This document shows, piece after piece, positions 55,056-64,000 of a DNA stretch of 64,000 bases. Made by a program: the position numbers and the translations under genes. The DNA comes from Alternaria dauci (lineage: Eukaryota > Ascomycota > Dothideomycetes > Pleosporales > Pleosporaceae), in NCBI RefSeq assembly GCF_042100115.1, contig NC_091272.1:1860001-1924000 (forward strand). Direction: 5' to 3'. Positions within the stretch are counted from its first letter, which is position 1; the number at the start of each line of letters is the position of its first letter. A model generated the notes under the pieces. The model saw only the letters and a program-made list of their open reading frames with translations. It did not search any database and was not told the DNA's origin.

Positions 55056-57412
55056 GCTGGAACTCAGGCACGAGAATAGTGCTTAGCCTTATCCATATGT
55101 TGGTCCTTCTCTTTCTGATGCTCACCCTTGAGCTCTTGAATAGACGGATGATGTACAGCAACACGCTTGTACCATACACTCTACGATCGACAGATAGTGA
55201 TGCAGGACCGGATTTGTTACTTCCGAACTGCACGAAAGGCGCTCACCCCGAAGAAGCCTTCGCAATGTTTCTTCACATCGACGACGCGACGATGGAATAG
55301 AACGTGCACCACCAGTGAAATAACTTCTGCGCGCTTTGGAAAGCCTCGGTTAGGCACTGTATATTACCATACAGTAAGGAAGACGGTTGTGGACTAGGTA
55401 CAATCGTAAAAGGCAGCCAACAGGCGGTAACACTTTACATCTTTCTAGATCGTACACCACGGAAAGAGATGTGGGTTTCCTTCTAGAATTTTCGGTTGGG
55501 AGCCAGGATTGCATCATGTATCTGGGAACGGATGGTCAGAACGGATGCCAAGAAAAAACATTTCCTTCCGTGTGGGCGATTCCAGATCCTCGCCGGTTGT
55601 AACATTATATAGATCGGAGGGGACAACAAGAAGACTTGGGAGAGGGATGAGAACCTTGGGGGTAGAAAATTCAATCTACAAGCTCAGTCGCCATCGCTTC
55701 GGCTATGGCGTGATGCTCAAGAAGAGCGGAGCATTGTCCTACATTAATTAGTATGACGTTGACAAGTCTCACATGTGATGCACGAAAAAAGGCCTTAACC
55801 GGTACAACTCAGTCATGGTCCATGTTGCGCTGGGCACCAAATCTTGTTGGACAAATGCTATGAGTCGCCTTGTCCAGAGTTAAGGCTTCCTGGTAGCACA
55901 GTCCACGATGCCTAGAAAAAGTGGTGCGGAGGTCCGCTCCGTAAGCTTATGTGAGTCAACCTACCAGATCAGGGTCTGAGATATACAAAACCTGAAAGGG
56001 TACCTGAGTCTAGTGGCAGTCTTGTTGGTGCTCGATGTCCAGGGCAAATGATACAGGGGTGTGTAGAGACGAAGACGGAGTCGCTTAGAACGGAGCGACA
56101 ACATTGGCCCGTTGCGTTCCTGGAGCGTTTGTGGCAGTGTTGTCTGCCGGGTTCGGGTAAAATATATGTTTCGGGTTTGGAGCAGGGTGGCCGGCGAAAA
56201 GCTGCCGTGATTTCTTTGTTTTTATTGGTATAGTAAGGTTAGTCTCGGATTGATTAGAAACGGCTTTCTGGTAACTAGAGGGAAGATTCAAGCAACCTCA
56301 AACGAGTAAAAGCTTTGGTGAATGGTGTCGTCATGTACCACTGTGTTTACTCTTAGTGAAACCTTGGAACATAACAGATCCTTGACTTCTGTCTTGAACG
56401 TCGTGTTTGAGGGGATAAGTCATCCTGTTCACGCGTGATTCTTGCTAGAGGATGCGACTATTCTGTTGGTACAAGCCCTCTCTAACTCCTTCGACAGTGG
56501 CGGATAAACAAGACAACATCCAAGGCCGCGTTGAAAAGACGCGCAATGCTCCATTAGCCACATCGCTTCCCGGCTCGATCTTCTGCAGCAATATTCGATG
56601 CGCGCATCGTATGTGCCCAAAGAACGGAGTTTAGGTACGCGCCCAAGACCTTCGAGACACGCTCGATTGGGTGATGGTGTCGTCTGCCAAGAGGCTAGTG
56701 CTGCTTACCCCACACATCGTCGGATCGGCCGGCGCTGGTGCTTGTTGCACCTCACTTCAGCCCTGTATCCCAGGTTCAGACAACGCGACGCTTGTCAATT
56801 GGAATCTGACCGACAAAATATAGGTAGACTCTGGCCAGGTAGCTCAAGCACTGCCGGGAGAAACTGCCACTATGGATCAAAACCGTTGACAGAAGATCAT
56901 GGAGCAAGAGCTGGATGCATCTTGGAAACAAACATTTGCGGGTGATCAACAGCCCCAATGCCGGCATGCCATGCCACGCAAGATGCATGCGGAGAATGCT
57001 AGCCAATTTGGATCACGATATACTGGTCGCATCTACGGCTTCAGCTGTGTGTCATAGCTCCACTTACGCAACCACTTGGCAAACTCTTTCTAGTTGTCAC
57101 TGGGCAACGCTGAGAGCTACAAGCTTCGCCCCGGACGACCGTGCAACGCATAGACGGCTTATTGGTCAACATGGGTTCCGGACAGAACTGGCCGATGGCG
57201 TTGGTTGGAGATGTGCTTGGAAGAGCAATGCCAACGCTACTGATACCTCGCGAGACAGATCGTCTGTGGCTATGTGCATGGGTGCCATAGTACTTATTAC
57301 CCAAGTTCCCCTCTCGTGGTGAGGCATCTGGAAATCATCCACCTCATACTACCCTCTTTCGCTCCATTCCAGCATCGATCACGTAGTAACGTCAATTTGA
57401 ACGCTCAACAAG
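55056..57412. other. Long intergenic region, no gene recognised
   Basis: About 2.36 kb. Only short frames (up to about 135 codons) with no domain, signal peptide or membrane pattern were seen. It should include the 3' UTR of qutA and the promoter of the FAS1 gene. No repeat family or RNA gene was identified. Confidence 0.45.
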
Positions 57413-58610
57413 ATGCTCAAGCAACTCTCCGTACTTGCACTTGCGAGCTTCGCGCTTGCTCAGAACGGGTCCGTTCCGGACCTTGCAGCGGCATTGGGCT
57501 CCACAGAGGAGCTCTCAATCCTTCAGTCGGTCGTTCCTGCGAGCGTATTGGAGTCATTGGCTGGTCTCACCAACATCACTCTTCTCGCACCCTCCAACGC
57601 TGCTTTTGGAAAAATCGATAATGCGACACTATCGGCACTTACCTCTAGTGAGGGACTTCTGACTGCCCTCTTGCAGTACCACGTCCTCAACGGCACATTC
57701 CCTTCCACCGCCATCACCAACACAAGCGCTTTCGTCCCTACCGCGTTGACCAACCCTCTTTTCACCAACGTCACCGGAGGTCAGGTTGTTGAGGCAGTTA
57801 CCGACGACGATAATGTGGTGTTCTACAGTGGTCTATTGACCAACTCCACTGTTACGACAGCTGTATGTGTTTTTCTCTCTTTCTGCCCCTTTCTAGTGCT
57901 AACAGTTCCAGGACGTAAACTTCACCGGCGGTGTGATTCACATCATCGACACTGTGTTGTCTATTCCCCAGAACACTGCCGATACACTCTCCGCTGCTGG
58001 TCTTGCTTCCCTCCGTGGAGCTATCAATGCGACCAACCTGTTCGATACTGTCAACAACACTCCCGACATCACTATCTTCGCTCCCAACAACGAGGCATTC
58101 CAGAATATTGGATCTGCGCTTGGCAACATCAGCACCGAGGATGTTACCAGCATTCTTACCTACCACGTCATTGCTGAGGGCGGTATTGGCTACTCCTCTA
58201 CTCTTGAGAATGGCACCACCCTCACTACTGCCAACGGCGAGAGTCTTACCATTACCATCGGTGACGATGGCATCTTTGTGAACAATGCTCGTGTTGTCGC
58301 CTCCGATATCCTCATTGCCAACGGCGTCGTTCACGTCATTGATGAGGTCTTGAACCCTGCCAATGCTACCATTGCCGACCCTTCTTCTGACGAGGGAGAG
58401 CCTGCATTTGCGGGAGCCTCATCTGTTTCTGATGCCCCGTACACCAGTGGCCAGCCCACTCCCACTACCAGCATCAACCAGGAGGCTACCGAGGCTGCGG
58501 AACCCACCAGCTCTGCTACCACCAGCGCTCCTCAGAACGCAGCCCCTAGGCAAACCGGTGCCATTGGCATGGGTGCGCTCTTCGGTGCTGCTGCTGTTTA
58601 CTTCTTGTAA
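57413..58610 (+). CDS. Two-domain fasciclin (FAS1) secreted protein, probably GPI-anchored
   Basis: Cell-surface adhesion-type protein. Exons 57413-57862 and 57912-58610 with a 49-nt intron; 382 residues. Signal peptide MLKQLSVLALASFALAQ is followed by two FAS1 domains. The first contains ITLLAPSNAAFGKI and ends with VNFTGGVIHIIDTVL; the second contains ITIFAPNNEAFQNIG, YHVIAEGG and GVVHVIDEVLNP. Both show the H1 (TLxAPxNxAF) and H2 (GxxHxID) motifs. Several N-glycosylation sequons (NIT, NGT, NVT, NST) occur. The end is Ser/Thr/Pro-rich with a C-terminal hydrophobic stretch (GAIGMGALFGAAAVYFL), as expected for GPI attachment. Role in wall adhesion is family-based inference. Confidence 0.93.
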
Positions 58611-59531
58611 GCCTAGTGTACTGTGCCAGGCTTGTTGCGAAGATGATATCCAAGAGGAACCTATGTGAAGGACGATCATTATATTGTAATGTAATATACC
58701 TGAGCAATTCATTCGCTCACCCAGTTACGTCGTTAGATATGAATTTAAACCTTGCTTTTTGTCAAAAACTGAGGAAGTACGCGTGTGTTGATGCATGTGA
58801 CCATATTGCGGTTCTGCTCTGATTACCTAGGTAGCGACTGGACAACCGTCACGGCGTTCGCACTCACGTAAGCTAACGATTTGGGTCTGACTGAAATTCG
58901 TAGCTTGCTGTAACAGTATTTCATTTCTCAAATACTAATAATAGCTCTGTTTCATCTCGGAAGACTTATCAGGTAGCACACCAACCGCACGGCTGTCTTT
59001 TGAGATGATGACGTTGTGCAATGTTCACAAGGGATAGCTCCCATCCTTGCACAATGGTCTACAACATGACATAGCAGTAGTGTAGCCAAAGGAGATGAGA
59101 CCATGGCGGGTGTCTGATGACATAGGTCCTTGCGCAAACCCTTTCTTCGGTTGCAGTTTAACCGAGACCATTCATCAATGAGGCCTTGCACTTGGTGCCT
59201 CCTAAACTGGTGTTGGACGAACTGTGCCACAAAGTAGCGCTCAAGCCACCGCACCGGCTGCCCCATTAAAACAGCTTCGGCATGCTCGGAGCCTACAAGG
59301 TTCCGTACTAATGAGCTACTCCGGCAAGGATCCAAACGCTAAACACTCACGACATTTTAGTGCTGCATTCAACACCTACTGCATAGGGCAAGTTTAATTT
59401 TTGGCAATATTTTGAGAAAGCACACAGGTCTTGTATACCCTATCGCGCATCCTGATCACTGGCGCGATGATGTCGACACGGCTGCCCCCTGGATGTAAGG
59501 ACCCCCACCTTCTATAACAAAGCAAACGTGA

Positions 59532-60104
59532 GTGCTTATACGAGATGTCACCATCCGAGATGTCACCGTAAAAGATGTCACCACACGGGTACCCGCCCGC
59601 AGCAGTGTCGGGCTGATATCAGGAAGGACATCAGACACAGGGGTTCCTTTGTACACAGGTACATTACTCAATTATGCAAGCGAGATAATGTCGGATCCGA
59701 TCAGGAAGGCCGTCGAGATTTCGAAGGAAGCGGATATTGATCCTTCCATAGCACGGACGTCATGGAAACATCAATGCAGGAACGACTCTGGCAACCTACG
59801 TGATCCACGAGAAATTGCGCTACCATGGTATCAAATAGGATTCTGCTATCGCGGTATATCTTATCAGACGAAGCGACAGAAAGCTAATGTTCAGCTCTCC
59901 ACAACAGCGGACGCATGCATCTTCTTGGAACAGGCCCTAGTGTTTCGTAGCGTCCGAGCTTTCGATTGGCGAAAGGAATCCGAAGATCAGAGATTGGATC
60001 GTCAACCAGGGCCGTGGTGGTTCCGAGATCTCATCGTCCCTTTCACAGTTCATCCAGCCTTCCACATCACAAGTACTTCAAGGTTTGCCTCATGTTCCAG
60101 ATAA
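59532..60104 (+). CDS. Doubtful 190-residue ORF with DVT repeat
   Basis: An ORF of 190 codons in an otherwise gene-poor interval. It starts with three tandem units encoding (R/K)DVT(x)n (IRDVTIRDVTVKDVTT) derived from a 15-nt DNA repeat. No homology, signal peptide or membrane helix was seen; later composition (LFEQALVFRSVRAFDWRKE-like) is unremarkable. It could be a lineage-specific gene, an exon, or chance. Confidence 0.25.
   Translation: MLIRDVTIRDVTVKDVTTRVPARSSVGLISGRTSDTGVPLYTGTLLNYASEIMSDPIRKAVEISKEADIDPSIARTSWKHQCRNDSGNLRDPREIALPWYQIGFCYRGISYQTKRQKANVQLSTTADACIFLEQALVFRSVRAFDWRKESEDQRLDRQPGPWWFRDLIVPFTVHPAFHITSTSRFASCSR
59541..59585. repeat. Three tandem 15-nt units around AGATGTCACC
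   Basis: Copies start at 59541, 59556 and 59571; each has AGATGTCACC followed by 3-5 variable bases. They lie at the start of a doubtful ORF. Confidence 0.75.
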
Positions 60105-60910
60105 CAACCATATCTACTCAGCGCTCAGAGGACGTGGGTCTGTGCGACTTGTTGAGAGTGCACGCTGTGAACGTCCGTCTTAAAGTCGCACAACCATAGC
60201 ACAACAATAGCGATCAAGAAATGACGTCTCGTTCCTGGTTCCGCAATCTGTCATTCCCCTTATTCGCGGTTTCGGTGGCGCTAAACCCTTGCCAACCCAG
60301 CTCAGAATTCGCAATCTCCAGAACAGCCGAAGGAACAGACCTGTCGAATCTTAGCGTTGCCGCCATGATTCGCTCGTGGCGTACATGCATTTTTCTGATT
60401 GAACCGCTGATCTCGTCCGCTGCAGATTTACCATCACGGCGTTTAGCTCAAGAGAGGGTAGTTCATGATTTGGTAACGGCATTATGCTCGGTTGATGCCC
60501 GTGCGGAGCGATATCCAAGTGGGGTACAGGGACCATATGAAGGTTCCTAAAGTTGAAACATTGCGGTCCGTTTTACATGCGCTTGCGTCAACGCTGAATT
60601 GGCTCTGGGTCACACTGTTCATGATTCAAACGATGCGACACCAAATACCGTCCATTCTATACTAACGCTCGTTCTCTTTCCCCGTCCTCAGCAGCTGCGG
60701 CATCGTTTTGGTCAGGATATCGCATTATGTTCCGTCGATCGAGATCTAGGAAAGATAAAGGGGAGAAACATCCAATCGATCTGTAAGTTTGCTCAAGCAA
60801 CGCCATTTATCCAAAACACATTGAATATAGAGGCAACAGTACGCAACCACTGCGATGCCTAAGGCGTTTTCATGGGAATGTTTTGAAACATCGCAGGCAG
60901 CTTATCGCTA

Positions 60911-63007
60911 ATGTGGTATTCTATCACCTTACTAACGATCATTAGATATGAGCCGTCTCGACCAAGATCCATCAACGAATCCACCAATCGGACATCTACC
61001 ACATCCAAATCAGTGCCAGTCCCAAGAGCGGTTCAACGACCAGCGGATCCTTCATTCCATACTGAAGGCTTAGTCCTGAGCCCACGTCAAGCCGTAGCAT
61101 ACGATGCTTGGGCTGTGCCGCGCTTGATCAAAACCCCATGGGAGCTTGAACGAGCCAAGCAGAACTCAACACAAAGACGCTCAAGGCCCGTGTACCGATT
61201 TCCTATGCATATCTTCAAGAACCTCCCCACAGAGGTATACAACTGCATAGTTGCGCAACTTGAACAGATCTACCAAGACCGCGGCCAATCTTGTTCATCA
61301 TGCTATTTACGAGACCTTCACAGCCTTTCCTTGACGAGTCGTGCATGGGGAAGAATTGCAAATACAACCATGTATCACAAAGCCTTACTACTTGCTAGTG
61401 AAGAACACGATGGGCTCCCGAAGCTCAGGACCAAGGGCACCAGTAGACTGAAATTACTACGGAGGACACTTCGGGACAACTCAGGATTAGCCCGACGCGT
61501 ACGAGAACTACACATGCATGGCTTTCAGTCGCTTTATCAAAACGCAACGATCGAGCGAGAAGAGATTGCGAACCTGGTAGCTTCTTTGGTCATGGCCTGT
61601 CCATGCTTAGAACGCCTGGTAGGGTTTCACGTCCCCACCTCGCAGACATTTGATCGGTTGTCACACGCGCTTTCAACAAGGCCAAATCTTAAGGAGCGGG
61701 TGTTGATATTGGCGGATAGAGATACAGACGTCGGAGTAGACGACGACGAAGACGAAGACATGCTGAGAGGCATATACGTTGCCGAATGCGACCCAATCGA
61801 ACGCTTCCTTGAACTCAGCTCTACCCATTCCGCGCTATCCACTCTGGTATTGCATCAAGAAAAGGAACAAATTTCGACAAGTCTCAATTTTAGAGCTATT
61901 GTTGGAACTTTCCGCAATTCGCCGTACATGCGTCATCTTACGGTATCTGGATTATCGGCGAACTCATTTACCAACATGGCCTTGAATGCTATACCGGCTA
62001 ATTTAGAGTCGCTGCGCCTTGAGAACCTCCCGGGCATAACGGAAAGGGGCATACAGCGCTTTGCTACCTCTCAGCAGGCCGTGTCTATCCGGAAGTTGGC
62101 ACTCATAGACTTGAACATTGAGAGCATTCTCACCATAGCAGACATACTGTCTACGCACCTTTCCAGTCTAAGGGAATTCTCACTTGTTCAAGCAAGAGCG
62201 CCCACCTTACCATGTCGAAGCTCGGAGCCTAGCTTTCGGTCGTCGTCGCTTCAATACGTTCACTGGGAATTATGCTCTGAGGCTTCTTCTCTGCCTCCGT
62301 TCGTTTCGCCATCGATAGAACTGCCGGAATCCCAACCATTTCCTTTTACGAACCACGAACCAACCGCTTGCCTCGCGACATTTCTGCTTGCGGCAGCTAT
62401 CCAGGCACACGCCTTCCCATCGCTCAGTCGCATTCGCATACCTCACGATCCCCAAGGCGTCATTCAATCGCTCTGTAAACCTCTCGCGACAGCGCTTCTC
62501 CCGTCTGATACGTCCAAGTTTGCGACCGCATCACGCATCTCCACTTCAGACGGATTTTCCATAATGCTAGAGTCTGCTACATTTACATCCAAGACACATA
62601 ACTCCTCCACCTACCGGGCAGCATCAGCATCACGTGTTGATTCTGTAGTCAGTTCTCCGATGTTCGATTCAAGTCGTACAGAGGTCATTCTTACACCAAT
62701 GCGATCGCGTCTCGCAGCGCAGTCGCGTATCCTTGCTACTAGAAAGTGTGCAAACATGAGCATTCGCGTTTTTGACCCCGAGGGCAAGGTCAGAGTGCAC
62801 AAAGTTGTCGGAAGCTATGTGGGCCGCATAGACAGTAAGATCACTTATGACATGAAGACGGCTGGGCGGAGTAAGTGGATTCTGGAGATAGCTGACTTGG
62901 TCGGCGACCAGAGTACAGATCCCCTTAAGCGTAGTCGTCGATCTTGTGGACATCTTGTCAACGGAGGAACTGGATTCGGCGTTATGAATGTCGAAGATCT
63001 CTTCTGA
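60911..63007 (+). CDS. F-box protein with leucine-rich C-terminal region (start uncertain)
   Basis: Candidate substrate adaptor of an SCF ubiquitin ligase. One long frame, 698 residues. The F-box lies at about 97-145 (PMHIFKNLPTEVYNCIVAQLEQIY... LHSLSLTSRAWGRIAN), with the usual LP-x-E start and SLTSR-W block. The rest shows irregular Leu-rich repeats (LRRTLRDNSGLARRVRELHMHGF, YMRHLTVSGLSANSFTNM, NLESLRLENLPGITERGIQ, SLREFSLVQ), as in fungal LRR F-box proteins. The C-terminus (SIRVFDPEGKVRVHKVVGSYVGRI) is beta-rich. The listed ATG is followed closely by an ACTAAC branch point and ATTAG acceptor at about 60935-60945, so the first codons may be intronic: the true start could be in an unrecognised upstream exon, or in another frame (ATG at 60948). 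Confidence 0.78.
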   Translation: MWYSITLLTIIRYEPSRPRSINESTNRTSTTSKSVPVPRAVQRPADPSFHTEGLVLSPRQAVAYDAWAVPRLIKTPWELERAKQNSTQRRSRPVYRFPMHIFKNLPTEVYNCIVAQLEQIYQDRGQSCSSCYLRDLHSLSLTSRAWGRIANTTMYHKALLLASEEHDGLPKLRTKGTSRLKLLRRTLRDNSGLARRVRELHMHGFQSLYQNATIEREEIANLVASLVMACPCLERLVGFHVPTSQTFDRLSHALSTRPNLKERVLILADRDTDVGVDDDEDEDMLRGIYVAECDPIERFLELSSTHSALSTLVLHQEKEQISTSLNFRAIVGTFRNSPYMRHLTVSGLSANSFTNMALNAIPANLESLRLENLPGITERGIQRFATSQQAVSIRKLALIDLNIESILTIADILSTHLSSLREFSLVQARAPTLPCRSSEPSFRSSSLQYVHWELCSEASSLPPFVSPSIELPESQPFPFTNHEPTACLATFLLAAAIQAHAFPSLSRIRIPHDPQGVIQSLCKPLATALLPSDTSKFATASRISTSDGFSIMLESATFTSKTHNSSTYRAASASRVDSVVSSPMFDSSRTEVILTPMRSRLAAQSRILATRKCANMSIRVFDPEGKVRVHKVVGSYVGRIDSKITYDMKTAGRSKWILEIADLVGDQSTDPLKRSRRSCGHLVNGGTGFGVMNVEDLF

Positions 63008-64000
63008 AGTAAGATGTTCTTTTGGCGGATTTTGGGATCATCTTTCCTGCTCTTGACCATCCGCTGGTATGCCGAATGCTTCAAACTGTTAGCTTTCACA
63101 TGCGGCACAGTACAATGCAGAGTTTTCGTTTGGCCCAGCATGAGTAATGTTTAATGCGGAAACAGTCCGCACGTCCGGTAAAGTCAGCCGGTGCAACAGT
63201 CTCACCTACAAAATGCAGATTCGATGAAGAGCGCGAGAGGCCATGTAGCAATCCGAAATATAAGATAAATCAATAGTATGTCGGTATTTCTCCGCTCACG
63301 CAGTCCACAGACAATGCATTTCCAACCTGCCAACACTATGCCCGAGGCATCGCGATCAAATCGCATCCTTTTTTGTGACAGAGGTGCCGGAAGTGACGGC
63401 CGAAGTGTGCTTGATGGCAGTTTCGGTCTGACTTCAGATGCACGCATAGTTGGTGATGGTGGTGATACACTAGCTTGGAGCCAATCGAAATTGTACCTTC
63501 CCATCGCGCAAACATAATCTTTCTGACCACCATGACAAAGTGGACTTGACATGTGGTGTGAAGGTGGTGGGTATCGGAAGATGGGATTTGATTCGTCCAT
63601 ATTTGGCAATAAGCAAGCACATGTGATTTTTAATCCATCTTGACGTTTCCGTGCAGTAGTTTATATGAATTTGTCCATCGGCTCTTCTACCGGGTGACAC
63701 CATAGGTAGGTGTCGTTTGATTTCCGCCCTTCTCGTGGTTGCATGCGCGTCAGCCTGAATAGGTATTCCCCACCGCGTTAATGCGGGATGATGCTCGGTG
63801 CAGAAGCGCCACATGCTGATTGGCAGGCGAAATGGTCAAAATCTGGTTGTGGCTCAAGCATCTAGCATTCAGAACACATGCTAGTCCGAATACGGATTCT
63901 TGTATCGAGATACTCAAACCGCTCCACCCCTCCCAGAGGCAACGTTTCACGTGTGCAGCCTCATGTTGGAGCGGGACAAAATGCCGTTGGTGAGGAATTA
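63008..64000. other. Terminal intergenic region
   Basis: About 990 bases to the window edge. Frames on both strands are short and unlike proteins. A gene may begin beyond the edge. Confidence 0.45.

Larger units (their letters stand above)
58611..60910. other. Long intergenic region with one doubtful ORF and a 15-nt repeat
   Basis: About 2.3 kb. Contains a 190-codon frame at 59532 that begins with a 15-nt repeat, and no other plausible gene. A CTAAC branch point followed by TTAG directly before 60946 suggests that a 3' splice site leads into the next gene, whose first exon could lie in this region. Confidence 0.4.

Noticed and set aside
56915..57322. 135-codon frame before the FAS1 gene
   Set aside because: No domain, unusual Cys/His/Thr composition, ends near the FAS1 promoter; looks like a chance ORF.
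1..64000. tRNA genes and CRISPR arrays
   Set aside because: No B-box (GGTTCGANTCC) with a plausible cloverleaf, and no regularly spaced direct repeats were found by eye; a covariance-model scan was not possible.

Overview
This is a gene-dense nuclear segment of a filamentous ascomycete. The genes have short introns (about 43-90 nt) with GT-AG ends and CTRAY branch points. The best-matching proteins are fungal: vacuolar carboxypeptidase Y, retromer Vps35, SBDS/Sdo1, ribosomal protein S18, a quinate-pathway QutA/QutR-type regulator pair, a fungal DUF3112-type seven-helix receptor, a fructosyl-amino-acid oxidase and FAS1 proteins. Gene style, spacing and the number of lineage-restricted proteins suggest Dothideomycetes, possibly Pleosporales; that placement is inference. 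No rRNA, tRNA, CRISPR array or intact transposon was recognised.

Layout. 1-6.1 kb: 3' part of an MFS sugar transporter, a Myb-like/BTB-like protein on the minus strand, and carboxypeptidase Y. 6.7-11.4 kb: SDO1, a small conserved protein, and RPS18 with a 4-nt coding first exon and a 25-nt second exon. 11.6-17.8 kb: a poorly resolved stretch that is coding-like on both strands, a CxxC/CxxC protein, a DLH-like/SnoaL-like two-domain protein, and a hypothetical protein. 18.1-26.0 kb: a metabolic-looking group of four genes (fructosyl-amino-acid oxidase, UNC93-like MFS, stand-alone NRPS-like adenylation enzyme, SDR). 26.4-29.2 kb: a glutamate-carboxypeptidase-II-like membrane protein that has lost two key active-site residues. 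30.8-35.6 kb: two small single-TM proteins, an HpcH/HpaI aldolase and a Ser/Thr/Pro-rich secreted protein. 36-39.9 kb: Vps35 and a DJ-1/PfpI protein. 40.5-49.3 kb: the receptor and three uncharacterised membrane proteins. 49.6-55.1 kb: divergent qutR/qutA regulators. 57.4-63.0 kb: a two-domain FAS1 protein, a dubious ORF with a 15-nt repeat, and an F-box protein.

How they fit together. Several genes are core housekeeping functions: Sdo1 and S18 (ribosome), Vps35 and CPY (CPY being the classic cargo whose sorting depends on retromer). The qutR/qutA pair is expected to control quinate catabolism, but none of the quinate enzymes is in the surrounding window. The four-gene block at 18-26 kb is the best candidate for a small undescribed metabolic unit: an H2O2-forming deglycating oxidase, a transporter, a carboxylate-activating enzyme without carrier domain, and a reductase, two of them with clear TATA boxes. 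This linkage is inference from position only. All exon boundaries were read by eye from splice signals and frame continuity.
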